A stretch of 64,000 nt of DNA from JBHYGK01 sp051859045 (GCA_051859045.1 JBHYGK010000002.1:27850-91849), one strand, 5' to 3'. Counted from the stretch's first letter, positions 38,823 through 47,194 are shown. The notes: generated from the letters alone by a model not told the origin. Numbers and translations: made by a program.

Positions 38823-39323
38823 TCACCAGTGCACGTAGCCCACGCCGATGCCGACCTGCACCGGCAGCCGGCGCTGCACCGGCCAGAGGTAGATCACCTC
38901 GGCGTCGACGCGCGGGTAGCGGTAGGCGTACTCGCCGACGGTGCCGTCCTCGAAGCCGCCGACGGTGCCGGTGACGGTGAGCTCGCGCCCCTCGGTGAAC
39001 ACCTCGGGGTCGTAGAAGCCCTCGCGGCAGGCGAGGAAGCGGCCGCCGGTGCGGTCGCCGGCCTCGGGCCGGGCGTCGCGCCCGAGCGGCCGCGAGACGA
39101 TCTCGAAGCAGGTGCGCTGCTCGCCGGGATGCACCGCGGCGATCATGCCGCCCCAGCGCACGCCCAGGCCCTCGGCGGTGGCGGGCTCCACGCGCGCGGG
39201 CGCGATCGAGGAATAGGTGCCCTGCAGCGGCTGCGGGGTGCTGGCGCAGCCGCCGAGGGCGCCTGCGAGGGCGAGCGCGAGCGCGGGCAGGGCGATGGCG
39301 CGGCGGGCGGTGATGGCGGGCAT
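38823..39323 (-). CDS. Slp-family outer-membrane lipoprotein
   Basis: A 166-residue lipoprotein with a signal peptide ending in lipobox ALGGC (C26). The mature part begins with QGTYSSIAPARV and includes VRWGGMIAAVHPGEQRTCFEIVSRPLGRDARP, the Slp family core (WGG-xI followed by EVxxxPL). In E. coli Slp is a starvation-induced outer-membrane lipoprotein of unclear molecular function. It begins 10 bases after the transglutaminase stop, so it appears to be the last gene of the moxR operon. Confidence 0.85.
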   Translation of the reverse strand: MPAITARRAIALPALALALAGALGGCASTPQPLQGTYSSIAPARVEPATAEGLGVRWGGMIAAVHPGEQRTCFEIVSRPLGRDARPEAGDRTGGRFLACREGFYDPEVFTEGRELTVTGTVGGFEDGTVGEYAYRYPRVDAEVIYLWPVQRRLPVQVGIGVGYVHW

Positions 39324-39333
39324 GGTCGTGTCC

Positions 39334-41286
39334 TCAGGCGCGGCGGTGGGAGGTGGCGCGCGGGCGGAACCCGCGCAGCCGGCGGAGCAGGGCGTCGCGG
39401 TCGACGTCGCCCGGCGGCGCGTAGCGCAGGGCCTCGAAGTCCGCGACCAGCGCCAGCAGCGCGTCGGCCTGGTGAGGATAGGCCTCGGCGAGTCGCCGCG
39501 CCCATGCGCCGGCCGGCTCGTCGGGCCGCTTGTCGGCCGGCCCGCCGGCGAAGCGACGCACGAAGCGCCGCCAGGCCCGCAGCAGCGGGTCGGGCTCGCG
39601 GACCCGGCCGCGCAGCATCACCAGCAGGGTCAGGCCCAGCGCCAGCCCCGCGGCGGCGATGAACGCGACCGCGACCTGCTGGCCGCTGGCGCGCTCGATG
39701 CCGAAGGGGCGCAGCAGCATCGCCTGGCGCGCGGCGTCGTAGCCCAGCACCAGGTCGGTCCAGCCGGCGCGCACCCAGTCGGCGACGTCCAGCAGGCCGA
39801 GCAGCGGCGAATCGACCGCGTCGCGGCCGGGGCCCGGCGGGCCGCCGCCGTCGTCGAGGATGCGGTTCTCCGGCACCGCGGCGGTGGGATCCACCCGCAC
39901 CCAGCCGCGGCCGTCGAGCCACACCTCCGCCCAGGCGTGGGCATCGGCGTTGCGCACCACCCACTCGTCGTCGATGCGGTTGCGGCGGCCGCCGGCGTAG
40001 CCGGTGACGACCCGGGCCGGCACCCCGGCGGCGCGCATCAGCACCACGAAGGCGCTGGCGAAGTGCTCGCAGTAGCCCACCCGGGTGTCGAAGAGGAACT
40101 CGTCGACGCGCTCGCGGCCCAGCGGCGGCGGCAGCAGCGAGTAGCTGAAGTCGCGCGCGAACCAGGCGATCGCCTCGCGCACCACCTGCGCGTCGTCCGC
40201 GCCCGCGGCGCGCCAGGCCTGCGCGGCCGCCACGGCGCGGGGGTTGCCGCCGGGCGGCAGCGCCAGCGCCGCGGCGCGCTGCTCGCCGGGCAGCGTCCAG
40301 GCGGCGACGTCGAGCGTCCAGGCGGTGTTGGCGTAGCGGCGAACGCTGCGCACCGGCTCGTCGGCGACCACGCCGAAGTCGGCGCCGATGCGCGCGCCCT
40401 CCGGGGCCGCGCGCGGCAGGTCGAGCGAGAACAGGAAGCGCCGCTCGGTGGGCTCCAGCGTCACCTCGTAGCGGATCGGCGCGCCCACCGGCGCGAGCTC
40501 GGGCGGGGCCCCGAAGCCGGGGCGCCGGGTCCAGCGCTGGCCGTCGAAGTCCCACAGCACCACGCCGCGCCAGTACATCCGCGGCGGCGGCGGGGCCGGG
40601 TCGAGGAAGCGCACCCGGAACGCCGGGCTGTCGTCGACCAGCAGCTCCAGCCAGTCGCCCGGGGCCATCTCGCCGCTGACGCCCGGGCTGGCCGCGGCGT
40701 TCTGCGGCAGGCCCCACAGCGGCGTGGCCAGGCGCGGGAACAGCCAGAAGCCCACCAGGGCCAGCGGCAGCGCCAGCGCCAGCGCGCGCCCGATGCCGCG
40801 CAGGCGGGGGCCCGGCGGGGCGGGGTCGGGCACGCCGGCCTCGGCCTCGGCGAGCCGCTGCGCCGCGGCGAGCGCGACGGCGAGGCCGGGCACCGCGAGC
40901 GCCATCGTCAGCGGGCCCTGGTCCTGCAGGAAGGCCGCGAAGCCCGCGAACAGGCCGAAGCCGACCAGGCTGCGGGCGTCGCGCAGGGTGCGGCTCTCGG
41001 CGATCTTCAGCGCCAGCATCGCCAGCAGCATCGCGCAGCCGGCGTCGCGGCCGAGGCGGAAGTCGTAGGCGCCGAACACGCCCGCGCCCAGCAGCACCGC
41101 CAGCAGCGCGCGCAGCCACGCCGGCCAGGGCGCGCGGCGGGTCGCCGCGGCGCCGATCGCGCCGGTGGCGGCCAGCCCCAGCGCGAGGCCCACCGGCAGC
41201 AGCACCAGCAGCGGCAGCCCGCAGGCCACCGCGGCCGCGATGGCCCAGCGGCGGTCGCGCCAGGCGAGGACGGCGTGCTCAGCCAT
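39334..41286 (-). CDS. TgpA-like membrane transglutaminase
   Basis: A 650-residue inner-membrane protein. About five to six N-terminal transmembrane segments (roughly 1-190, DUF3488-like) precede a periplasmic transglutaminase core, with catalytic C406 in GYCEHFASAF, His in NADAHAWAEVWLDGRGWVRVDPTAAV, and the Asp in VDPT. One more membrane segment (about 540-560) leads to a cytosolic DUF4129-like tail. In Pseudomonas the homologue TgpA is essential. It overlaps the DUF58 gene by eight bases. Its substrate is not known from sequence. Confidence 0.9.
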   Translation of the reverse strand: MAEHAVLAWRDRRWAIAAAVACGLPLLVLLPVGLALGLAATGAIGAAATRRAPWPAWLRALLAVLLGAGVFGAYDFRLGRDAGCAMLLAMLALKIAESRTLRDARSLVGFGLFAGFAAFLQDQGPLTMALAVPGLAVALAAAQRLAEAEAGVPDPAPPGPRLRGIGRALALALPLALVGFWLFPRLATPLWGLPQNAAASPGVSGEMAPGDWLELLVDDSPAFRVRFLDPAPPPPRMYWRGVVLWDFDGQRWTRRPGFGAPPELAPVGAPIRYEVTLEPTERRFLFSLDLPRAAPEGARIGADFGVVADEPVRSVRRYANTAWTLDVAAWTLPGEQRAAALALPPGGNPRAVAAAQAWRAAGADDAQVVREAIAWFARDFSYSLLPPPLGRERVDEFLFDTRVGYCEHFASAFVVLMRAAGVPARVVTGYAGGRRNRIDDEWVVRNADAHAWAEVWLDGRGWVRVDPTAAVPENRILDDGGGPPGPGRDAVDSPLLGLLDVADWVRAGWTDLVLGYDAARQAMLLRPFGIERASGQQVAVAFIAAAGLALGLTLLVMLRGRVREPDPLLRAWRRFVRRFAGGPADKRPDEPAGAWARRLAEAYPHQADALLALVADFEALRYAPPGDVDRDALLRRLRGFRPRATSHRRA

Positions 41287-42277
41287 GCGGGAGCAGCGCG
41301 AGGGCCTGCAGGCAGGCGTGTCGGTGCGCCTCGCCGGCCCCGGGCGGCAGGCGCAGGCCGGGCAGGGCGAGGCCGTAGCGCAGGCCGCGGCGCTCGGCCT
41401 CGATCACCCAGTGGGCGAGGCGGCGGATCCGGGCCTCGGTCCCGAGCGCGCCGAGCGTGGCCCAGTCCAGCCACAGCTCGCGCGGGGCGTGCGCCTCGAA
41501 GTCGCGCACCAGCAGCTGGTCGCGCCGCGCGGAGGCCCGCCACGCCACGTGGCGCGGGGCATCGCCGGGGCGGTAGTCGCGCAGCGCATGGACCTCGTCG
41601 CCGACGCCGCGCCGGGCCGAGGGCGCGGTGCCGCCGGCGTCCTCGGGCAGCGGCGGCCCGCCGGCCTCGAGCGCGGGGTACACCAGCACCCGGTCGGCCG
41701 GGCGCAGCCAGCTCCAGGCCCGGGCGAAGCCGAAGGGCTGGGTGGTGGAGAGCCGCAGCCGCGGCAGCGCCTGCCAGCCGCGGCGCGGGGCGGGCAGGCC
41801 CAGGCGCCACTCGCCGCGCTCGCCGGGGGCGAAGGAGCGCAGCGCGCGCGCCGGGGGGGCGCCCGCGTCATCGGCGTCGGCGTCCTCGAGCTCCAGCGCG
41901 GGGCGCGGCCGGGTGCCCTCGGCCTCGGCGAGCACGCGCAGGTCGAGCGTGCCGCCGGCGTGCACCGGCGCGGCCTCGAAGCCCAGCACGCGCAGCCCGC
42001 TGAGCGCGAGGTGGGCGCGCACCAGGCTGTTGTGGGCCGCGGCCGCCAGCGCGAACACCAGCAGCAGGGCGGGGTTGTTGTTGTAGTTCAGCGCGCCCAG
42101 CAGCATCGCCAGCACCAGCGCGCCGACGAACAGGCCGAAGCGCGTGGGCAGCACGTAGATGCGCTTGCGGTCGAGCACGAGGGGCGCGCGCTCGGGCTGG
42201 CGCGGGCGCACCATCGCCCGGGTGCGCTGGGCCAGCGCCCGCCGCCAGCGCCGCGTCGGCGACGCGGTGGCGCTCAA
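41279..42277 (-). CDS. DUF58 membrane-anchored protein of the MoxR operon
   Basis: A 332-residue protein with two close transmembrane segments (about residues 44-82, separated by NYNNN). A DUF58 region follows with the signature VHALRDYRPGDAPRHVAWRASARRDQLLVRDFE and a beta-sandwich part before it. The only upstream start that overlaps the moxR stop is TTG (TTGA overlap); M22 is an alternative. Partner ATPase MoxR lies directly upstream and the transglutaminase downstream, the usual MoxR-DUF58-TgpA order. Confidence 0.88.
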   Translation of the reverse strand: MSATASPTRRWRRALAQRTRAMVRPRQPERAPLVLDRKRIYVLPTRFGLFVGALVLAMLLGALNYNNNPALLLVFALAAAAHNSLVRAHLALSGLRVLGFEAAPVHAGGTLDLRVLAEAEGTRPRPALELEDADADDAGAPPARALRSFAPGERGEWRLGLPAPRRGWQALPRLRLSTTQPFGFARAWSWLRPADRVLVYPALEAGGPPLPEDAGGTAPSARRGVGDEVHALRDYRPGDAPRHVAWRASARRDQLLVRDFEAHAPRELWLDWATLGALGTEARIRRLAHWVIEAERRGLRYGLALPGLRLPPGAGEAHRHACLQALALLPHG

Positions 42278-43227
42278 TCCACCGCCACCGCGGCGAGGAT
42301 CGCGCGCACCAGGCGCTCGGGCTCGCCGGCCTCGGCGTCGACCACCAGGCGGTGCGCGGCGACCTCGGCGAACACCGCCTGCACGTCGGCCGGCAGCGCG
42401 TGGTCGCGGCCCTCGAGCAGCGCGTTGGCGCGCGCGGCGCGCAGCAGCGCGAGGCCCGCGCGCGGCGACAGCCCCACGCGCACGCCCGGATGCCGCCGGC
42501 TCTCGGCGAGCAGGCCCTGGACGTAGCCCACCAGCGCGTCGGAGGCGTGCAGGGTGGCGACGGCCGCGCGCAGCGCGAGCACGCCGGCGGGGTCGAGGAC
42601 CTGGCGCGCGCGCGCGATCAGGTCGCGGCGGTCGGCGCCGGCGAGCATCGCGCGCTCGGACGCGGCGTCGGGATAGCCCATCCGCACCCGCAGCAGGAAG
42701 CGGTCGAGCTGGGAGTCGGGCAGCGGGTAGGTGCCGGAGAGGTCGACCGGGTTCTGGGTGGCGATGACGAAGAAGGGCTCGGGCAGCGCGTGGGTGGTGC
42801 CGTCGAGGCTGACCTGGTGCTCGGCCATGGCCTCGAGCAGCGCGCTCTGGGTCCGCGGCGGGGCGCGGTTGATCTCGTCGGCGAGCAGCAGCGAGGTGAA
42901 CACCGGGCCGGGGTGGAAGCCGAACCGGCGCGCCTCGGGCTCCCAGATCGAGACGCCGGTGATGTCGGAGGGCAGCAGGTCGGAGGTGAACTGCACGCGC
43001 TGGAAGGGCAGGCCGAGGGTGGCGGCGAGCGCGCGCGCGAGCGTGGTCTTGCCGAGGCCGGGCAGGTCCTCGAGCAGCAGGTGGCCGCCGGCGAGCAGCG
43101 CGATGAACGCCAGGCGCACCTCGCGCGGCTTGCCCAGCACGAGCGTGTTGACCTGCTCGAGCGCGGCGCGGAGGGCGGCCGAGGTGGCCTCGGGTACGAT
43201 GGCGCCGGTCGCGGTCGTGGCGTGCAT
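42274..43227 (-). CDS. MoxR-family AAA+ ATPase
   Basis: A 317-residue cytosolic ATPase. Walker A is DLPGLGKTTLARAL (54-67) and Walker B is LLLADEINRAPPRTQSALLEAMAEHQVS. Sensor 1 is FFVIATQNPVDLSGTYPLPDSQLDRF, and the C-terminal lid carries GLSPRAGLALLRAARANAL. MoxR ATPases act as chaperones for VWA or DUF58 partners. It is the first gene of a four-gene minus-strand operon and is divergent from the glycosyltransferase, 72 bases apart. Confidence 0.94.
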   Translation of the reverse strand: MHATTATGAIVPEATSAALRAALEQVNTLVLGKPREVRLAFIALLAGGHLLLEDLPGLGKTTLARALAATLGLPFQRVQFTSDLLPSDITGVSIWEPEARRFGFHPGPVFTSLLLADEINRAPPRTQSALLEAMAEHQVSLDGTTHALPEPFFVIATQNPVDLSGTYPLPDSQLDRFLLRVRMGYPDAASERAMLAGADRRDLIARARQVLDPAGVLALRAAVATLHASDALVGYVQGLLAESRRHPGVRVGLSPRAGLALLRAARANALLEGRDHALPADVQAVFAEVAAHRLVVDAEAGEPERLVRAILAAVAVD

Positions 43228-43299
43228 GGGGCTTCCGTGGTGGGCGGCACGCGCCGTCGAGGGCGCGGGAGCGGACGAGGGTACGACAGGGAGGGTGGC

Positions 43300-45180
43300 A
43301 TGCGATCGGGTCGGGCGCGCGTGAACTTCATCGCGCTGTGGGGTGGGCTGCTGGCGCTGAAGCTCGCGCTCGCGGCGTGGGTGCCGGCGTTCGGCGACGA
43401 GGCCTTCTATTGGCAGGAGGGCCGGCATCCCGCGTGGGCGTACGCCGACCTGCCGGCCATGACGGCGTGGCTGGCCTGGCTCGGGGCCTGGCTCGGCGAG
43501 GGCCTCGGCCTGCCGGCGACGCTCGCGCTGCGCCTGCCCTTCCTGGCGCTCGGCGCCTGCCTGCCCTGGCAGGTGGTGCGGGTGGCGCGGCTGCTCGGCG
43601 CGCGCGACGGCGCCGCGGGCGCGGACGACGCGGAGCGCCGCGCCTGGCAGGCCGGCGCGCTCGCCGCGCTGTGGCCGGTGGGCGGCTGGATCGGCCTGCT
43701 CGCGCTGCCCGACGTGCCGCTGCTGGTGGCCGGCATGCTCTGCCTCGAGGCCGGGCTGCGCCTGCTGCGCCGGGTCGACGCGGGGTCCGCGGCGCTGCTC
43801 GCGCTCGGGCTCGCGCTGGGCGCGCTCAGCCACTGGCGCTTCGCGCTGGTGGTGGCCGCGGGCGTGCTCGGGCTCGCGCTGTCCGCGCGCGGCCGCGCCG
43901 CGCTGCGCGCGCCGCCGGTGCTGCTGGCCGGCGTCGCCGGCGCGCTCGCCTGGTGGCCGCTGCTGCAGTGGAACCTCGCGCACGGCCAGGCGGGGCTGAG
44001 CTTCCAGTTCGTCGAGCGCCACCCCGGCGACCTGCACGCCGGGGGCTGGTGGTGGCCGCTGGTGCAGGCGGCGGTGGTCTCGCCGCTGCTGCTGCTGGCG
44101 CTGCTGCGGGGGCTCGGCGGGGCATGGCGCGACTGGCGCGGCCGCGCCGACGCCCAGGCCGCGCTGCTGCTCGGCACCGCGGGCCTGCCGCTCGCGACCT
44201 GGGGGGTGGCGGGCTTCCTCGCCGATGCCGAGCGGGTCAGCTTCCACTGGCCGCTGGCGGCGTGGTTCGCGCTGCTGCCGCTGGCCCCGGCGGTGATCGC
44301 GGGCTGGACGCCCGCCGCCCGCCGCGCCCTGCCGGCGCTGGCCGCGCTGGGCTTCCTCGCGATCGGGGCCTGGCTGTTCGCGGCCGGGCAGCCGGGCCTG
44401 CGCGCGGACCAGGCCGGCGGGCGCTGGTATCCCGACAACTTCCTGCCGATCGCGCCGCTGCGCGCGGCGGTCGAGGAGGAGCGCGCCCGCCTGCCGGCCG
44501 GGACGCCGGTGGTGGCCGACCACTTCATGCTCGGCGCCCAGCTCGGCCTGGCCCTGGGCGAGCCGCGGCTGGAGGTGCTGGCGCATCCGCTCAATGAAAA
44601 GCATGGCCGCGCGGCCCAGCTGGAGCTCTGGGGCCTGCTGCGCGAGGAGGTGCCGCGGCCGGCGCTGCTGGTGGTCGAGGACAGCGCGCGCAAGCTCGCC
44701 GACCGGCCCGCGGCCTACCTCGCGCTGTGCCGCCGCGCCGGCGGCGCGCTGCCGGCGCCGCGGATCCTGGCCAGCGACGGCGGGCGCAAGCGGCTGCTGC
44801 TGTTCGCGCTCGCGGATGCGCCCGAGGGCGCGACCTGCGTCCCGCCGGCGATCGCGTGGCTGGACTGGCCGGCCCGCGGCGCGACGGTGGGGCCGGACTT
44901 CGAGGTGGTGGGCTGGGCGCTGCGCAGCGGCGCCGGGGTCGAGCGCATCGAGGTGGTGATCGCCGGCGCGGTGCGCGGCGAGGCCCGGCGCGAGCGCGAC
45001 CGGCCCGACGTCGCGGCGCGCTGGGACGTCGGCGATCCGGCCGGCGACCGGCTGGGCTTCCTGGCCCGGGTGTCGGGGGTGCCGGCCGGCCGGCACCGGA
45101 TCGACCTGCGCCTGCACGGGCCCGGCGGGCGGGTGGAGGCGTGGCCGACGACGCTGGAGGTCGAGGTGGTCGCGCCCTGA
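43300..45180 (+). CDS. Membrane glycosyltransferase (GT39-like) with C-terminal beta domain
   Basis: A 626-residue integral membrane protein. The first periplasmic loop has FGDEAFYWQEGRHPAWAYADLPAMTAWL, the acidic DE motif and layout of the dolichyl/undecaprenyl-phosphate sugar transferase clan (ArnT/PMT). About nine to eleven hydrophobic segments follow up to residue 370, then a soluble part (GRWYPDNFLPIAPLRAAVE...). From about 520 there is a beta-rich domain (IAWLDWPARGATVGPDFEVVGWALRSGAGV) resembling Ig-like folds. GAGGGAGGG supports the ATG. The sugar and acceptor are unknown; an LPS or surface-glycan role is inferred. Confidence 0.8.
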   Translation: MRSGRARVNFIALWGGLLALKLALAAWVPAFGDEAFYWQEGRHPAWAYADLPAMTAWLAWLGAWLGEGLGLPATLALRLPFLALGACLPWQVVRVARLLGARDGAAGADDAERRAWQAGALAALWPVGGWIGLLALPDVPLLVAGMLCLEAGLRLLRRVDAGSAALLALGLALGALSHWRFALVVAAGVLGLALSARGRAALRAPPVLLAGVAGALAWWPLLQWNLAHGQAGLSFQFVERHPGDLHAGGWWWPLVQAAVVSPLLLLALLRGLGGAWRDWRGRADAQAALLLGTAGLPLATWGVAGFLADAERVSFHWPLAAWFALLPLAPAVIAGWTPAARRALPALAALGFLAIGAWLFAAGQPGLRADQAGGRWYPDNFLPIAPLRAAVEEERARLPAGTPVVADHFMLGAQLGLALGEPRLEVLAHPLNEKHGRAAQLELWGLLREEVPRPALLVVEDSARKLADRPAAYLALCRRAGGALPAPRILASDGGRKRLLLFALADAPEGATCVPPAIAWLDWPARGATVGPDFEVVGWALRSGAGVERIEVVIAGAVRGEARRERDRPDVAARWDVGDPAGDRLGFLARVSGVPAGRHRIDLRLHGPGGRVEAWPTTLEVEVVAP

Positions 45181-45183
45181 GCG

Positions 45184-45206
45184 CGGCCCGGCCGCGGGCC
45201 GGGCCG
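45184..45206. terminator. Hairpin between convergent glycosyltransferase and maf genes
   Basis: CGGCCCGGCC (45184-45193) pairs with GGCCGGGCCG (45197-45206) over three bases. No T tract, so termination is plausible but not certain. Confidence 0.5.
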
Positions 45207-45213
45207 GGCGGCC

Positions 45214-45822
45214 TCAGGGCAGGGCGTAGCCGGCGCTGCGCAGCAGCCGCGCGGTGGCGATCAGCGGCAGGCCGACGAGGGCGGTGGGGTCGAGGCTCTC
45301 GATCGCGTCGAACAGGCTGATGCCCAGGCCCTCGCACTTGAAGCTGCCGGCGCAGTCGTACGGGGCCTCGGCCGCGAGGTAGCGCGCGATCTCGTCGGTC
45401 GACAGGGCCCGGAAGTGGACCCGGGTCAGGTCGAGGTGCTCGAGCGCGGCGTCGGCCTCGCCGGGCCGCCCGGCGCGGACCAGGGCCAGCCCGGTGTGGA
45501 ACGCGACGCTGCGGCCCGAGGCCGCCGCCAGCTGGGCCCTCGCCGCGTCCGGGCCGCCGGGCTTGCCGATCGGGCGGCCGTCGAGGTCGGCCACCTGGTC
45601 CGAGCCGATCACCCAGGCGCCCGGCCGGGCGCGGGCCACCTCCCAGGCCTTGGCCAGGGCAAGCCGCGCGGCGAGGTCGGCGGGCGCCTCGTCCGGGCGC
45701 GGGGTCTCGTCGACCTCGGGCCGGGCGACGTCGAAGGGCAGGCGCAGGCGGGCCAGCAGCTCGCGGCGGTAGGGCGAGGTCGAGGCCAGCACCAGGCCGG
45801 CGCCCGCCGGCGCGGCGCTCAT
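45214..45822 (-). CDS. Maf-family nucleotide pyrophosphatase (YceF type)
   Basis: A 202-residue house-cleaning pyrophosphatase; the YceF branch prefers 7-methyl-GTP. The motifs are LASTSPYRRELLARL, DETPRPDE, WVIGSDQVADLDGRPIGKPG and DCAGSFKCEGLGISLFD. YceF-type identity is supported by its position beside yceD-rpmF, as in E. coli. The start at 45822 overlaps the stop of the upstream membrane-protein gene (ATGA); codons further 5' read through that gene. It is convergent with the glycosyltransferase. Confidence 0.92.
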   Translation of the reverse strand: MSAAPAGAGLVLASTSPYRRELLARLRLPFDVARPEVDETPRPDEAPADLAARLALAKAWEVARARPGAWVIGSDQVADLDGRPIGKPGGPDAARAQLAAASGRSVAFHTGLALVRAGRPGEADAALEHLDLTRVHFRALSTDEIARYLAAEAPYDCAGSFKCEGLGISLFDAIESLDPTALVGLPLIATARLLRSAGYALP

Positions 45823-46307
45823 TCGGACGCGCGGCGCAGCGCCGCGGGCTCGCGGGCCGCGGCGGCGTCGCTGTCGGCGGTGGCGAGGTCGAGTTCGGCC
45901 CCGGCGTGCTCCAGCCGGCGCAGGCCCGCGGCGATCCGCGCCGTGGCCAGGTCGAGGGCGGCGCAGGCCTCGTCGAGCTCGGGCTGGGCCGCGGCCATGC
46001 CGTGGCGCTGGATCCACAGCCGGTGCTGCAGCACCTCGCGCAGGCCCGCGCGCACGGGTTCATCGCTGGCCTGCGAGGCCTGGGCGGCGGTGGCGGCGAT
46101 GTCGCTGGGGACCCGCCCGAGCATGCCCTGCATGGCCTGCATCCGCTCGCGGGTGCGGTGCAGCAGGGCCTCCATGGCGTCGGCGCCGTCGAGCAGGTGG
46201 CGCAGGCTGCGCTCGCGCCGGGCCAGCCGCTGCCAGCGCCACGCGAAGCCCAGCAGGACGGCCAGCAGGGCGATGCAGGCGGCGATCAGGACGTGGGTCA
46301 GGGTCAC
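45819..46307 (-). CDS. Membrane-anchored coiled-coil protein, unknown function
   Basis: A 162-residue protein I do not recognise. A single transmembrane segment at about residues 4-22 (HVLIAACIALLAVLLGFAW) is followed by basic residues (RWQRLARRER) and a long helical, probably coiled-coil region rich in Ala, Glu and Arg. Met-rich RERMQAMQGMLGR lies in the middle. GTG at 46307 is the best start because it opens the membrane segment. Its stop overlaps the maf ATG, so the pair is coupled. The gene is divergent from yceD. Confidence 0.65.
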   Translation of the reverse strand: MTLTHVLIAACIALLAVLLGFAWRWQRLARRERSLRHLLDGADAMEALLHRTRERMQAMQGMLGRVPSDIAATAAQASQASDEPVRAGLREVLQHRLWIQRHGMAAAQPELDEACAALDLATARIAAGLRRLEHAGAELDLATADSDAAAAREPAALRRASE

Positions 46308-46391
46308 GGGGAGCGGCCGGGGCGGGGGAGCGCGAGTCTGCCCCAGCGCTCGCCGGCGTCGCAAACCCGTGTTGGCACGCGTGTTTTCCCG

Positions 46392-46421
46392 TTGACGCGC
46401 GGTCGCCCCGGCCCCTACAAT
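46392..46421 (+). promoter_or_regulatory. Promoter of the yceD-rpmF-fab operon
   Basis: TTGACG (46392-46397), 18 bases, TACAAT (46416-46421). Expected transcription start is near 46428, only about four bases before the yceD ATG. Confidence 0.65.
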
Positions 46422-46431
46422 CCCGCGCCTT

Positions 46432-46959
46432 ATGTCCGTGACCCTGCCTTCCTTGCTGGATGCATGGCGCATGGTCTCGGCGCGACGACGCTTCGAGGGC
46501 AGCCTTCCGCTGTCGGCCATGGGCCGGCTGGCAGGCAGCCTGCACGGCCAGGGCGGCGACGCCCGGGTCGTGCTGGAGTTCGACACCGATGCGCTCAAGG
46601 TCAAGTACCTCGAGCTCTCCATCGACGCCGAGCTGCCCCTGCAATGCCAGCGCACCCTGGAGCTCTTCGGGCTGCCCGTGGTCATCCGCCAGCGACTTGG
46701 CCTGATCACCCGCGAGTCCGACGAGGCCTCCCTGCCGGAGGGCTACGAGCCCTTGCTGGTGGGCGAGGACGGTGCGCTCCGGCCGCTGGAGCTGGTCGAG
46801 GACGAGCTGATCCTCGCGCTCCCCGTGATCCCCACCAAGCCGGGGTCCGAGGCGGTCGACGCGGAATGGCCAGCAGACGCCGGGGCCGTGGTGGAGTCAT
46901 CGCCGCAGCCCCATCCCTTCGCGGCACTCGCCGCACTGAAAGCCCGCAACACGATTTAG
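46432..46959 (+). CDS. yceD: YceD/DUF177 family protein, 23S rRNA accumulation
   Basis: YceD proteins are needed for normal 23S rRNA levels and are almost always encoded before rpmF. The 175 residues align by eye with E. coli YceD: LPSLLDAWRMVSARRRFEG at the start, LPLQCQRTLELF in the middle, LPEGYEPLLV, then LVEDELILALPVIP and the end HPFAALAALK. The usual CxRC pair is reduced to one cysteine here (CQRT). The start at 46432 is fixed by this alignment even though the promoter -10 ends ten bases before it. Confidence 0.92.
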   Translation: MSVTLPSLLDAWRMVSARRRFEGSLPLSAMGRLAGSLHGQGGDARVVLEFDTDALKVKYLELSIDAELPLQCQRTLELFGLPVVIRQRLGLITRESDEASLPEGYEPLLVGEDGALRPLELVEDELILALPVIPTKPGSEAVDAEWPADAGAVVESSPQPHPFAALAALKARNTI

Positions 46960-46974
46960 TCGGAGAGCACCGCC

Positions 46975-47169
46975 ATGGCAGTCCAGAAGTCCCGCGTCAC
47001 CCCGTCCCGCCGCGGCCAGCGCCGTTCGCACGACGCCCTCACCTCGAAGCATCTGTCCACGGACAAGACCAGCGGCGAGACCCACATCCGCCACCACGTC
47101 ACCGCCGACGGCTTCTACCGCGGCAAGAAGGTGCTCAACACCAAGACCGCGGCCGTCGACGAGGAGTGA
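46975..47169 (+). CDS. rpmF: 50S ribosomal protein bL32
   Basis: bL32 is a small ribosomal protein of the large subunit. The 64 residues begin MAVQKSRVTPSRRGQRRSHDAL and contain HHVTADGFYRGKKV, as in proteobacterial bL32. The zinc cysteines of some bL32 proteins are absent, which is normal for this group. It starts 15 bases after yceD, with GGAGAG upstream. Confidence 0.97.
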   Translation: MAVQKSRVTPSRRGQRRSHDALTSKHLSTDKTSGETHIRHHVTADGFYRGKKVLNTKTAAVDEE

Positions 47170-47194
47170 TCCCCGTCGTATCGTCCGGTCGTAC

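Noticed and set aside
42274..45117. Long minus-strand frame that would extend MoxR to 947 residues
   Set aside because: The extension lies opposite the glycosyltransferase gene and is Gln/Arg/Ala-rich noise; MoxR begins at 43227 with a normal N terminus.
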